From an uncultured Eubacteriales bacterium (GTDB lineage: Bacteria > Bacillota > Clostridia > Christensenellales > CAG-917): a stretch of DNA of 64,000 bases. The notes under the pieces are model-generated. The model saw nothing but the letters and a program-made list of their open reading frames with translations. It did not search any database and was not told where the DNA came from. Position numbers and translations under genes: made by a program. Location: positions 39,269 through 103,268 of the forward strand of contig URIX01000001.1 in the NCBI GenBank assembly GCA_900547975.1. The letters run 5' to 3'. Positions 8,735 to 17,707 of this stretch are shown here, piece by piece (the first letter of the stretch is position 1; every line of letters starts with the position of its first letter).

Positions 8735-10459
8735 ATGTGCGGAATTATTGGCTACGTCGGCTTTCAAAGTGCCGAGAAAATCGTGCTTGACGGGTTGAAA
8801 ACTCTTGAATATCGAGGCTATGACAGCGCGGGTATCGCCGCGATTTCGGACGAGAAAATCAAGGTGTTCAAAGCAGTCGGGCGCGTCGAATTGCTCGAAA
8901 GAAAAGTTCCCGCCCTTTCCGCGCAAGCGGGAATCGGGCATACGAGGTGGGCAACTCACGGCAAGGTATGCGAGAAAAACGCACACCCGCATTTGTCGTT
9001 CGACGGCAAAATCGCCGTTGCGCACAACGGCGTGATAAGCAACGCCGAAGAACTCAAAGCCGAACTGTCCGAAAAAGGAATAACGTTTTCGTCGGATACG
9101 GACAGCGAAATCATCGCACATATGCTTGCGCTCGAAACTTGCGATATGTCGGCGGCAATCGAAAACGTCGGAAAACGCCTTGAAGGCGCAACGACGTTTC
9201 TTGCCATAAAAGAGGGCGAAAACGCGATTTATCTAAGACGGTGCGGCGCATCGCTTGCGGTGGGACTCGGCAAAGGCGAAAACTTCGTTGCGAGCGATAC
9301 GCTCGCGCTTGGCAAATACACGCAGAATATAGTGGTTTTGAGCGACGGCGAATGTGCAAAAATCGCCGCCGATTCCACAGAGTTTTTTAAGGACGGCGAA
9401 AAGCAAATCAAAAAGCCTATCAAAGTCAAGCGCACCGCCCCGAAAGAATGTTCTTGTCATATGCGCTCGGAAATCGACGAAATACCGCGCGCGCTAATCA
9501 GAACGTACAAAAGCATCGTCAAAAACGTTGACGAAAAATTGATAGAAGACTTGAAAAACGCCGAAAAAATCGTGTTTTGCGGTTGCGGCACGGCGTATCA
9601 CGCCGGATTGTACGGAAAAGACGTCTTTGAGCGACTTTTGAGTATTCCGTGCGTATGCGAAGTTGCAAGCGAGTTTTCGGGCGTAAGGTTTTTAACAAAA
9701 AACACCGTCGGGATTTTCATAACGCAAAGCGGGGAAACGGCGGACACGATTCTCGCGCTCAAACGTTGCAAAGAGTCAGGCGCAAAAACGGTTGCGCTGA
9801 CAAACGTCGAGGCAAGCAGCATAACCTTCGAGGCGGACAAAACGCTGTATCTCAACGCTGACGCGGAAGTTGCCGTGGCGGCGACGAAATCCTACGTTTG
9901 CCAACTGCTCGCGCTGTACGTCATCGCAAAAACCTGCCTCGGGCAAACGCCGCCAAAAAGCAAAATATCCGCACTTGTGCAAGATGTGCGCATTGCGAGC
10001 GCGCAGTCGCTGTACGAAGAAAAAATCAAAAAAGCGAATCTGTTTTTCATCGGCAAGGGGCTCGACTTCGTGACAGCGAGAGAGGGCGCGTTGAAGTTTA
10101 AGGAAATCACCTACAAAATGACGGACGCGTATCAGTCGGGCGAACTCAAACACGGCACGATTGCCCTCATAGATTCAAAGAGCGTAGTCACCGTGATTGC
10201 GACGAATCCGCAAGACAAAGACCGCACGGCGGCAAGCGTGAGCGAATTGAAATCGAGGGGCGCGGACGTCATTGCGCTAACGTCGATAGGCGACGTCGGT
10301 GCAAGCAAGACGTTCGTTTTGCCCGATTGCAAGGACGAATTGCTGTACCCGATTTTGTCGGTCATTCCCCTTCAATCGCTTGCGCTGACAACCTCGCTTT
10401 GTATGGGACTAAACCCCGACAAACCGAGAAATCTCGCAAAGAGCGTAACCGTTATATAA
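8735..10459 (+). CDS. glmS: Glutamine--fructose-6-phosphate aminotransferase (isomerising)
   Basis: A 574-residue enzyme making glucosamine-6-phosphate from fructose-6-phosphate and glutamine, the first step to UDP-GlcNAc for peptidoglycan. The start must be 8735 because the mature enzyme needs Cys at position 2 (MCGIIGYVG) as the N-terminal nucleophile. Class II glutaminase motifs follow (LEYRGYDSAG, GHTRWATHG, AHNGVISN), then two SIS sugar-isomerase domains (FCGCGTAYHAG, FITQSGETADT, IGKGLDFVTAREGALKFKEITY) and the C-terminal KPRNLAKSVTV. It is slightly shorter than the usual 600-610 residues. No clear Shine-Dalgarno sequence is visible before the start. Neighbours are transcribed away from or towards it, so it is probably monocistronic. 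Confidence 0.96.
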   Translation: MCGIIGYVGFQSAEKIVLDGLKTLEYRGYDSAGIAAISDEKIKVFKAVGRVELLERKVPALSAQAGIGHTRWATHGKVCEKNAHPHLSFDGKIAVAHNGVISNAEELKAELSEKGITFSSDTDSEIIAHMLALETCDMSAAIENVGKRLEGATTFLAIKEGENAIYLRRCGASLAVGLGKGENFVASDTLALGKYTQNIVVLSDGECAKIAADSTEFFKDGEKQIKKPIKVKRTAPKECSCHMRSEIDEIPRALIRTYKSIVKNVDEKLIEDLKNAEKIVFCGCGTAYHAGLYGKDVFERLLSIPCVCEVASEFSGVRFLTKNTVGIFITQSGETADTILALKRCKESGAKTVALTNVEASSITFEADKTLYLNADAEVAVAATKSYVCQLLALYVIAKTCLGQTPPKSKISALVQDVRIASAQSLYEEKIKKANLFFIGKGLDFVTAREGALKFKEITYKMTDAYQSGELKHGTIALIDSKSVVTVIATNPQDKDRTAASVSELKSRGADVIALTSIGDVGASKTFVLPDCKDELLYPILSVIPLQSLALTTSLCMGLNPDKPRNLAKSVTVI

Positions 10460-10541
10460 CAAAAGCACAGAAGCGACACAGACAAAAAAATACAATATAT
10501 TTATGAAAAAAAGGCAACCGATAACGTTGCATAACATACAA

Positions 10542-10568
10542 AAAACGGCACTTTATTTGCCGTTTTTG
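10542..10568. terminator. Bidirectional terminator between glmS and the sirtuin gene
   Basis: AAACGGCA/TGCCGTTT stem with A-run on the left and T-run on the right, serving the two convergent genes. Confidence 0.8.
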
Positions 10569-10592
10569 TATATATAAACATCGGATATTGCG

Positions 10593-11357
10593 TTATAGAT
10601 TCAGATTCTTATCGAGCCACTCTGCGACCTTCCCGCAATCCTCGTTAATCAAAATGTCCGCTTGCGAATCGAAATAAGTGCTTGATTTGTTTATCACCGC
10701 CGTGACGTCGCCCGTAAAATATCCCACGAGCCCCGCGGCAGGATATACGACCAAAGACGTACCGACGACTATGAGCATATCCGCTCGCCGAATGGCTCCG
10801 ATTGCGCTGCGCAAAACTCGCTCGTCGAGGTTCTCGCCGTACAAGACAACTTCGGGTTTTATTATGCCGCCGCACTCGTCGCAATGCGGCACGCCATCGT
10901 GCGATACTATATAATCCAAATCGAAAAACTTGTGGCAACGCTCGCACCTGTTGCGCTCAATCGAGCCGTGCAGTTCAAACACCTTTTCACTGCCTGCCGC
11001 TTGGTGCAAGCCGTCGATGTTTTGCGTGACTATTCCCTCGATTCTGCCTTCTTTTTCAAGCCTTGCCAAAAGCAAGTGCATTGCGTTGGGCTTTGCGTTT
11101 CGGTATATCATTTTGCTCTTGTAAAAGTCGTAAAACTCTTTGGGGTGCGAAAGGAAAAAGTCGTGCGAAATTACGGTTTCGGCAGGATAGTTTCCAAACG
11201 GCGTGGAATACAATCCGTGCGCACTGCGAAAATCGGGTATGCCGCTCGGAACGGACGCACCCGCCCCCGTCAGCACGACTATGCGCCGTGACGTTTCGAT
11301 TGCCGCTTTCAAATCGTTCAACGCGGCTAATGTTCTGTCGCTAAACTCGTTTGCCAT
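10593..11357 (-). CDS. cobB: NAD-dependent protein deacylase, SIR2 family
   Basis: A 254-residue sirtuin that removes acyl groups from lysines using NAD. All key elements are present: GAGAS at 31-35 and GIPDFRS for NAD binding, TQNID at 111-115, the catalytic His130 in FELHGS, a zinc site of two cysteine pairs (138/141 and 159/162), and [12 protein letters not shown] near the end. This makes it a standard-length class of bacterial cytosolic sirtuin. A GGAAGG site precedes the ATG. The gene is convergent with glmS and divergent from the aminotransferase; the aminotransferase promoter lies in the intervening 84 nt. Confidence 0.92.
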   Translation of the reverse strand: MANEFSDRTLAALNDLKAAIETSRRIVVLTGAGASVPSGIPDFRSAHGLYSTPFGNYPAETVISHDFFLSHPKEFYDFYKSKMIYRNAKPNAMHLLLARLEKEGRIEGIVTQNIDGLHQAAGSEKVFELHGSIERNRCERCHKFFDLDYIVSHDGVPHCDECGGIIKPEVVLYGENLDERVLRSAIGAIRRADMLIVVGTSLVVYPAAGLVGYFTGDVTAVINKSSTYFDSQADILINEDCGKVAEWLDKNLNL

Positions 11358-11390
11358 ATGCGTTTACCTTCCACGCCTAAATTATATCAC

Positions 11391-11419
11391 TTGAAAAACG
11401 GCAATACAAGTGGTATAAT
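11391..11419 (+). promoter_or_regulatory. Strong promoter of the aminotransferase gene
   Basis: TTGAAA (11391-11396), 17-nt spacer, perfect TATAAT (11414-11419); start codon 23 nt later. Confidence 0.7.
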
Positions 11420-11441
11420 TTCATAATTGCGAGGTGAGTTT

Positions 11442-12629
11442 ATGTTCAACAAAGATATGTACGCGCTCGGAAGCAAACGCTCGTCGATAAGAGAGTTGTT
11501 CGAATACGGCAAACAACGCGCCGAGAAGGTCGGAAAAGAAAATGTGTTCGACTTTTCCCTCGGCAATCCCAACACGCCGTCTCCCGACTGCGTGAAAGAG
11601 GCGATTTTGTCGCTTGCAGACGAAAACCCCGTTGCGCTTCACGGCTACACATCGGCGCAAGGCGGAAAAGGCGTGAGAGAGGCGATTGCAAACAACATAC
11701 GCCGCCGTTTCGGCGTTGACGTAAACAAGGATTATATCTATATGACTTGCGGTGCGGCGGCCTCACTCTGCATAACCATTCGCGCGCTCAACGAACGCAG
11801 CGACGAATTTGTTATACTCGCGCCGTACTTTCCCGAATACGAAGTTTTCATAAAAGCTGCCGGCGGAACGCCTATCGTCGTTCCATTTGACGAAAAGGAC
11901 TTCACCCCGAATCTCGCCGCGCTCGAAAACGCGATAACCGAAAGAACGAAAGCAGTTATCGTCAATTCCCCCAACAATCCGAGCGGCGTTGTGTACTCTG
12001 CCGAAACCATTGCAAAAATATCCGATATTTTGAGCAAAAAAAGCGCGTTTTTCTCTCACCCGATTTTCATAATTTCGGACGAGCCGTATCGCGAACTTTC
12101 CTACGACGTCGAAGTGCCGTATATAACGAATTTTTACCACGACACAATCGTGTGTTACAGTTATTCAAAAAGTTTGTCGCTTCCCGGCGAGCGCATAGGT
12201 TATATCGCGGTAAATCCGAAAGCGAACGGCGCAAAAGACTTGTATCTTGCAATATGCGGCGCAGGTCGCGCACTCGGTTACGTTTGCGCCCCGAGCACGT
12301 ATCAACGAGTGGTCGAAAAGTGCGTGGACTCTCTGCCCGACCTCGATTTTTACCGCACGAATCGCGACTTGCTTTATAACTCTTTGACGAAAACCGGTTA
12401 CACATGCGTACGCCCCGACGGCGCGTTTTACCTTCTCGTCAAGGCACTCGAAGACGACGCAAACGTCTTTGCGGACAATGCGAAACGACTCGGATTGCTG
12501 CTCGTTCCGTGCGACGATTTCGGCGCGAAAGGCTACGTTCGTATTGCGTATTGCGTGAGCCTCGACGTCATAAAACGCTCTCTTCCCGCGTTTGAAAAAT
12601 TATATAACGAGTACAAACAAACTAATTAA
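11442..12629 (+). CDS. Pyridoxal-phosphate class I/II aminotransferase
   Basis: A 395-residue fold-type I aminotransferase, related to aspartate/aromatic aminotransferases of Clostridia. The PLP lysine is Lys243 in SYSKSLSLPGERIGY; NSPNNPSG (175-182) and ISDEPYREL (211-219) hold the cofactor pyridine ring and phosphate region; the GYTSAQG segment near residue 68 belongs to the substrate side. The start is placed at 11442, 5 nt after GAGGTGA, not at the earlier TTG codon. It has its own near-consensus promoter and terminator. The amino-acid substrate cannot be decided from sequence. Confidence 0.85.
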   Translation: MFNKDMYALGSKRSSIRELFEYGKQRAEKVGKENVFDFSLGNPNTPSPDCVKEAILSLADENPVALHGYTSAQGGKGVREAIANNIRRRFGVDVNKDYIYMTCGAAASLCITIRALNERSDEFVILAPYFPEYEVFIKAAGGTPIVVPFDEKDFTPNLAALENAITERTKAVIVNSPNNPSGVVYSAETIAKISDILSKKSAFFSHPIFIISDEPYRELSYDVEVPYITNFYHDTIVCYSYSKSLSLPGERIGYIAVNPKANGAKDLYLAICGAGRALGYVCAPSTYQRVVEKCVDSLPDLDFYRTNRDLLYNSLTKTGYTCVRPDGAFYLLVKALEDDANVFADNAKRLGLLLVPCDDFGAKGYVRIAYCVSLDVIKRSLPAFEKLYNEYKQTN

Positions 12630-12657
12630 AATTGTGAATATCTATACTTTAGAGAAA

Positions 12658-12686
12658 CGAAAACGGCATTTTAAGTGCCGTTTTCG
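12658..12686 (+). terminator. Intrinsic terminator of the aminotransferase gene
   Basis: CGAAAACGGCA / TGCCGTTTTCG stem with a following T-rich tract; 29 nt after the stop codon. It may also serve the convergent nucleotidase gene. Confidence 0.75.
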
Positions 12687-12757
12687 TAATTTTGCTATAC
12701 TTTATTCATCTTTATGGGATTTTGTAAAACTTTGTTTATTTGCCGTTTTGTATCTCG

Positions 12758-14338
12758 TTAATTATTGAGATAGCCCGCCGCGATGTACTCTGCAAGGCAA
12801 TCTCTCGGATAGGTCGTGTCGCCGAGCGTTTCCACCATAGTGAGTTTGTTGGGCGCATAGTCGGTGTTGTACGAATCGGTGACGATATAGTAATTATCGT
12901 TGAGTCCTTCGCCTCTTTCGAGTTTCGCCTTGACCTGCGCGCCGTACGAGCCGTACTCATAAATATAACTGTCGTTTCGGAAATAGCGTTTAAGCAAATT
13001 GTAGCCCGTGATTTTGCAAAGGTGCATTTCGTTGTCAAACGGGAACAAGGTTTGAATCTGCCTTATCGTGACGTCGCCTGCGGCGAGATAACCGGGATTT
13101 CTTACGTTGATATAGCCGCCTGCAAGCACTATGTCGTAGTCGTTGCCCCACACTTGCCGACCTTTCGCCAGGTACGCTTTTGCCATATAACTTCTAAGCA
13201 TATCGTAACTCGTATAGTCGCTTATATGCCCTATCACTTTGTCGGGGTCGCCTATTTCGTCAGAGTATTTTTCAACGAGATTTTTGATTATATCGTTGCT
13301 TGCGGACTCGGAATAAACCTCGTTGCGCACAACGTCTACGGAAGTTGAAGATTTGCCGTTTGCATAGTTCACGGTTACGTCCGCGTGGGCGATTGCGTCG
13401 TTGTAGCCGCCCGCCTGAATATGCTTGACGCCATAGCGGTCCACGAGCGTATACGTTCTGTGCGTATGTCCCTCGAACACGACGTTGACGTACCCGTTTG
13501 AAAGCGCGCTGTCGTACCAGTCCATATCCTTGTCGGATATATTTTGCATACTGTGACTGTTTCTTGCGTACCCGTCGTGAATGGACAACACGATATAGTC
13601 CGCGCCTTGCTTTTTCAATTTTTCGGACTCGCTTTTGATGAGTGCGGTGAGTTCGCTGCCCGTTTTGAAATACACGTCGCGGCACATACTTGCCGAAATC
13701 GACGAATAGCAATCCCCGATTGCGCCGATTATGCCGATTTTTGCACCGTCCTCGTTGACGAGCACCGACGATTGACAATACGGCGCGCGCTCGTTCGTTG
13801 CGTGTTCGTAAACGTTGATTGCCAAAAGCGGAAAGTTTGCAAGTTCGGCGTTTATTTTTATTTTGTCCGTTTTCCAGTCAAATTCGTGGTTGCCCAGAGT
13901 CATTGCCGAGCAATTCACGAAGTTGAGCCATTCGGTTGCGAGTCTGCCTTTGGTGTTGTTGGACTCGGCGCTTCCCTGCCACATATCTCCCGACGCGAGT
14001 AAAACGGAATTGCCGTTTGCCTGCTTGTCAAGAAGATACGTCGTCAACTCGTCAACGCCGGGTTGCGTGTCCGTGTCGACGTACATACCGTGCAAATCGT
14101 TGATTGCATAGAAGTCGATGTCAACGACAACGCCCTTTTTGCAAAGGTCGCACTTTCCGTCGTCGTTGCCGTCGATATGAACGCAATCGCCGTCCATATC
14201 GCGATAGCATTTGTCGCAAACGAGGTCGCCGTTTAAGTCGGAATGATTGCACTTGTTCTTTTCGCCGCACGCAACGAAAAGCGTGACGCAAATCGCCACG
14301 ACAAGGAATAATGCGATTATCGAAAGTTTTTTCTTCAT
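12758..14338 (-). CDS. Secreted 5'-nucleotidase/UshA-like metallophosphatase lipoprotein
   Basis: A 526-residue lipoprotein (lipobox LFVAC near residue 20). Residues about 27-65 form a Cys/Asp-rich segment with repeated DxNGDxxCDxC and DGNDDGKCDLC elements, possibly a small metal-binding spacer. The rest is a two-domain 5'-nucleotidase: the N-terminal metallophosphatase has AINDLHG, ASGDMWQGS, TLGNHEFDW, SIHDGY and FEGHTHR metal ligands, followed by a 5_nucleotid_C substrate domain. The family releases phosphate from nucleotides or related phosphoesters outside the cell. The ATG at 14338 begins the typical MKKK signal peptide; an in-frame GTG two codons upstream is an alternative. The ribosome binding site is weak. 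Confidence 0.85.
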   Translation of the reverse strand: MKKKLSIIALFLVVAICVTLFVACGEKNKCNHSDLNGDLVCDKCYRDMDGDCVHIDGNDDGKCDLCKKGVVVDIDFYAINDLHGMYVDTDTQPGVDELTTYLLDKQANGNSVLLASGDMWQGSAESNNTKGRLATEWLNFVNCSAMTLGNHEFDWKTDKIKINAELANFPLLAINVYEHATNERAPYCQSSVLVNEDGAKIGIIGAIGDCYSSISASMCRDVYFKTGSELTALIKSESEKLKKQGADYIVLSIHDGYARNSHSMQNISDKDMDWYDSALSNGYVNVVFEGHTHRTYTLVDRYGVKHIQAGGYNDAIAHADVTVNYANGKSSTSVDVVRNEVYSESASNDIIKNLVEKYSDEIGDPDKVIGHISDYTSYDMLRSYMAKAYLAKGRQVWGNDYDIVLAGGYINVRNPGYLAAGDVTIRQIQTLFPFDNEMHLCKITGYNLLKRYFRNDSYIYEYGSYGAQVKAKLERGEGLNDNYYIVTDSYNTDYAPNKLTMVETLGDTTYPRDCLAEYIAAGYLNN

Positions 14339-14503
14339 AAGCACCCGCGCCGCGAAATATCGTCGAATATATCGCGTCCTATATTTTTTAATATATCCTA
14401 TTTAATATACCGTAAATAAATATACCACATTTAACAGGCAAAGTACAATATCCGAAAATATCCGATTTTGCTTAAAATGCGGAACTCACAACTCAAAAAA
14501 AGC

Positions 14504-14552
14504 CGAAAGCCCGATGTCATCAGGGTTTTTGTCGGGCTTTCAAAAAAGGGAT
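14504..14552. terminator. Bidirectional terminator
   Basis: GAAAGCCCGA and TCGGGCTTTC pair around a short loop, with A-run on the left and A-run/T-run structure suiting termination in either direction. Its only nearby client is the small minus-strand ORF at 14601-14717. Confidence 0.65.
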
Positions 14553-14600
14553 AAACGTGGACAAACCACTATGTCGTCGAGCAAACGCTCGTTGAAAACG

Positions 14601-14717
14601 TCAGGACGCTTTGCGCATAAGGCTTATGCGCACGAACACGATTTTGCCGTCTTTGGTTGCGATTTGCGAATTGTTGACTCTCGATTGATTGTTGATATGC
14701 GTCATATAAAATTTCAT
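14601..14717 (-). CDS. Possible 38-residue small protein
   Basis: A short ORF beginning MKFYMTHINNQSRV and ending RISLMRKAS. It is below normal gene-calling size, but an AAGGAAA site lies about 6 nt before the ATG and a strong hairpin terminator lies about 50 nt after its stop, in an otherwise gene-free stretch of 500 nt between two divergent genes. The product is basic with no membrane segment and no recognisable family. A promoter is not obvious: TTGCAA with a poor TATACG box is the best I see. It could equally be the body of a small RNA. Confidence 0.4.
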   Translation of the reverse strand: MKFYMTHINNQSRVNNSQIATKDGKIVFVRISLMRKAS

Positions 14718-14759
14718 TTTCTTTTTCCTTTGCAAGCGGCGTATATTTTGTTTTCTCTC

Positions 14760-14788
14760 TTGCTTGCAAGCATATGATATGCTATACT
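14760..14788 (+). promoter_or_regulatory. Promoter of the WYL regulator
   Basis: TTGCTT (14760-14765), 17-nt spacer, TATACT (14783-14788). Confidence 0.7.
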
Positions 14789-14789
14789 G

Positions 14790-14807
14790 TGTACCGAAAT
14801 CGGTACA
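14790..14807. promoter_or_regulatory. Perfect palindromic operator at the WYL-gene start site
   Basis: TGTACCGAAATCGGTACA has two perfect 8-nt arms around a 2-nt centre. It begins 2 nt after the -10 box, so it covers the expected transcription start. Position suggests autorepression by the WYL regulator encoded next. Confidence 0.65.
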
Positions 14808-14850
14808 TCAAACGATTTTTATAAAAAATTTTACGAAAAAGGAAAAGATT

Positions 14851-15834
14851 ATGGCACTCGAAGCGAAAAAGACTCTGATTATGCGAATATATCAAATTCT
14901 CGACGAATACAGCGACGAGGAACACCCCTTGACCCAACAAAACATAATCGACATATTAGAGCGCGACTACGACATACCCTGCGAGAGAAAGGCGGTGGGC
15001 AGAAACGTGTCATATCTCAAGGAAATGGGATTCGACATCGAATCGACCGCAAACGGAACGTATCTTGCCTCGCGCAAACTCGAAAACGCCGAACTTCGAC
15101 TTCTCATAGACAGCGTGCTTTCGTCGAGAAACGTCAATTCCACCCACTCGGAACAGTTGATAAACAAACTTATCGCGCTGGGCGGTCGCAACTTCAAATC
15201 CCACGTCAAGCACGTGTATTCCGTCAAGGAGTGGGACAAATCGGACAACAAGGCGTTTTTCTACAACATCGACGTCATAGACGAGGCTATCGAGCAAGGC
15301 AAGAAAATCAGTTTCAACTACAACAAAATCGGGCTCGACAAAAAGTTGCACGTTTCAAAGCCGCACGTCGGCTCGCCATATCAAATGCTTCTGCACAATC
15401 AACGCTACTACCTTATGATGTTCGACGAAATGTTCGACGAGGTGGGATTCTATCGTATGGACAAAATCACCGACATCGAAGTGCTTGACGATAACTCAAA
15501 ACCCTTGCGCGAGAATGTCGGATTTGAAAAAGGCATAGATTATAAGCGTATCGCAACGTCTCTGCCGTATATGTACAACGACGCGCCCGTCGCGATAACC
15601 CTCAAATGCTGGATAGGTATGGCGGACACGCTCTACGACTGGTTCGGCACGAACTTCACCGCAAAGAAACTCGACGACAAATATTTCGTCGCGACTATCG
15701 TTGCAAGCGAGAAAGCTATGCTCTACTGGGTGCTGCAATACAACCGCAACGTCGAGGTGCTATCCCCCCTCGCTTTGCGCGAAAACGTGGTCGCAAAACT
15801 CAAAAAAACACTCGCTTTGTATGAAAACGATTGA
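14851..15834 (+). CDS. WYL-domain transcriptional regulator
   Basis: A 327-residue protein: an N-terminal winged-helix DNA-binding part (about 1-75, with TQQNIIDIL and RKAVGRNVSYLKEMGFDI), then a WYL ligand-binding domain (about 135-230, containing KKISFNYNK, HVGSPYQMLLHNQRYYLMMFDE, YRMDKITDIEVL) and a C-terminal WCX-like extension. The family senses small molecules, nucleotides or nucleic acids, often in stress or mobile contexts. An in-frame upstream extension is rejected because AAGGAAAA precedes the ATG at 14851 and the promoter lies inside the extension. The palindrome at its start site and a half-copy of it before the next gene suggest that it controls itself and the ClC transporter. 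Confidence 0.85.
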   Translation: MALEAKKTLIMRIYQILDEYSDEEHPLTQQNIIDILERDYDIPCERKAVGRNVSYLKEMGFDIESTANGTYLASRKLENAELRLLIDSVLSSRNVNSTHSEQLINKLIALGGRNFKSHVKHVYSVKEWDKSDNKAFFYNIDVIDEAIEQGKKISFNYNKIGLDKKLHVSKPHVGSPYQMLLHNQRYYLMMFDEMFDEVGFYRMDKITDIEVLDDNSKPLRENVGFEKGIDYKRIATSLPYMYNDAPVAITLKCWIGMADTLYDWFGTNFTAKKLDDKYFVATIVASEKAMLYWVLQYNRNVEVLSPLALRENVVAKLKKTLALYEND

Positions 15835-15864
15835 TTTTTAATGTTTACATAATTCGCTTTTCGG

Positions 15865-15893
15865 TTGCTTTTCTTATCTAACACAACTATAAT
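15865..15893 (+). promoter_or_regulatory. Promoter of the ClC transporter with an operator half-site downstream
   Basis: TTGCTT (15865-15870), 17-nt spacer, TATAAT (15888-15893). CGGTACAT at 15915-15922, between promoter and start codon, repeats one arm of the palindrome found at 14790-14807. Confidence 0.65.
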
Positions 15894-15926
15894 GCAAGCG
15901 GATTTGCAATCAAACGGTACATTATT

Positions 15927-17576
15927 ATGAATAAAAACATTTTGTCAAGATTGTATAGACACGGCGTTCAACTTATGGCGGTGGGTATCGTAACCGGCAT
16001 ACTTTCGGGTATCGTCGTGACGTTTTTCAATATCGCGGCGGAGTTGTTCTCGAAGTACGCAAAAGACGTCTACGCTCTTGTGCGCGAAAACCCCGCTTTC
16101 GTCCCCTTGCTTTTCGCTGCGCTTGCAATAATCGCTTTTTCAATCGCTACGGTTTCAAAGTTCGTTCCTATGGTTCGCGGAAGCGGTATTCCCCAAACGG
16201 AAGGCGCGGCAAGAGGCTTGCTCGAACTCAAATGGTACAAATCGCTGCCCGCTATGGCGACTTCCTGCCTCGTGTGCATACTGTCGGGCTTGACGGCAGG
16301 CGCGGAAGGTCCGAGTATGTTTATCGGCGCGACCTGCGGCGAGGGCACGAGCAAACTTTTGCGCTGTACGGATATGGAAAAACGCTATCAAATCACGGGC
16401 GGCGCGTGCGCAGGTCTTGCGGTCGCTTTCAATGCGCCGCTTACCGGTATCACGTTCGCTTTCGAAGAAGCGCACAGACGTTTTACGCCCGCTATATTCA
16501 TTTGCGCATTTTCGTCGGTGCTTAGCGCAATCATAACCAGAAACGCACTTTACGGTTGGATGAATATGCCCGTCGAAGGCATTCTTTCCTCGTTCAACCT
16601 CATTCAGATTCCCCTCAAAAGTTACGGATTCGTCGCGCTTGCCGCCGTCGTGAGCGGAATTTGCGGATTCGGATTCTATAATCTTTGCTTGTTGTCAAAG
16701 AAACTCTTTGCTAAAATCAAAACAAAAAACGCGCTTACGACAACCTATCTCAAACTGTTGTTCCCGTTTATATTCGCAGGCGTTTTCGGGCTTATCACCG
16801 CTTCAGTTATGGGCGGCGGTCACTCGTTTATCGAGTCGTTGGGAACTCACGGCGGAACGACGCAGCAAAGCGTCGCAACCGTATTCTCGTCGCCCGTCGT
16901 GGTTACGCTTATTCTCGTGCTCGTGATGAGAGTTATCGCCACCGCGCTCAATCTCGGCGCAGGCGTGCCTTGCGGAATATTCATTCCTATGCTCGCAATA
17001 GGCGCGTGTATCGGCACGCTCGTAGCAAAACTCGGCGTCGCTTGGGGCATGCCTGACGAATACGCCGATTGCATCGTTATGATTTGTATGGCAACGTTCT
17101 TTGCAACAATCGTCAAAGCACCGCTTACGGCAATAATTATGGTCGTGGAACTTACGTGGCAATTCACTCTGCTCGTACCCGTCGTCTTGGGCGTGTCCTT
17201 CGGATATATGGTGAGCGAAGTGTGCGGCGCAAGGTCTATTTACGATGAACTGCTCGACAATATTCTCGACGAGCAACACGTCCACCTCACCAAACAAACC
17301 TACGTCGCAACCGTCGAGGACGGCTCGATTGCTATGCACAAACCCATTCGCGACGTGCTTTGGCCGAGCAACTTGCTCATACGTTCGATAAAGCGCGACG
17401 GCGTTTCAATCGTTCCCGCTTCGGATACAGTCCTGCAAGTCGGCGACGAATTGAGCATACAAGCCGAATGTGTGGACTACGACAACTTCAAAGTGTCAGT
17501 GGACGAAATCGTAAAACCGAGAAAGCACCTTTTCTCAAACAAAAAACATAAATCGCAACACGAACAAAACGAATAG
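15927..17576 (+). CDS. ClC-family chloride channel/transporter with C-terminal TrkA-C domain
   Basis: A 549-residue integral membrane protein with the ClC plan: GSGIPQ (85-90), GAEGPSMFIG (125-134) with the gating glutamate Glu127, the GACAGLAVAFNAPLTG segment, and GIFIPML near residue 350. About 12-14 membrane helices are followed by a soluble TrkA-C-like domain (about 455-530), which in related proteins binds regulatory ligands. The retained gating glutamate favours a Cl-/H+ exchanger over a channel, by comparison with the E. coli protein. GAEGP replaces the commoner GREGP. No Shine-Dalgarno sequence is visible before the ATG, although the promoter is near-consensus. Confidence 0.88.
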   Translation: MNKNILSRLYRHGVQLMAVGIVTGILSGIVVTFFNIAAELFSKYAKDVYALVRENPAFVPLLFAALAIIAFSIATVSKFVPMVRGSGIPQTEGAARGLLELKWYKSLPAMATSCLVCILSGLTAGAEGPSMFIGATCGEGTSKLLRCTDMEKRYQITGGACAGLAVAFNAPLTGITFAFEEAHRRFTPAIFICAFSSVLSAIITRNALYGWMNMPVEGILSSFNLIQIPLKSYGFVALAAVVSGICGFGFYNLCLLSKKLFAKIKTKNALTTTYLKLLFPFIFAGVFGLITASVMGGGHSFIESLGTHGGTTQQSVATVFSSPVVVTLILVLVMRVIATALNLGAGVPCGIFIPMLAIGACIGTLVAKLGVAWGMPDEYADCIVMICMATFFATIVKAPLTAIIMVVELTWQFTLLVPVVLGVSFGYMVSEVCGARSIYDELLDNILDEQHVHLTKQTYVATVEDGSIAMHKPIRDVLWPSNLLIRSIKRDGVSIVPASDTVLQVGDELSIQAECVDYDNFKVSVDEIVKPRKHLFSNKKHKSQHEQNE

Positions 17577-17658
17577 AAATCGTAAAACAAGTTGTTTATC
17601 CGCTCGTTTAAGATATATAAACGTTGCGTTTTGCAATTAAAACTACAAATTTACACAA

Positions 17659-17690
17659 AAAAACAATCGCTTTTCAGGCGATTGTTTTTA
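17659..17690. terminator. Bidirectional terminator
   Basis: AAACAATCGC / GGCGATTGTTT stem flanked by A-run and T-run between the convergent ClC and membrane-protein genes. Confidence 0.8.
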
Positions 17691-17707
17691 TATGCTTTTC
17701 AAAAATA

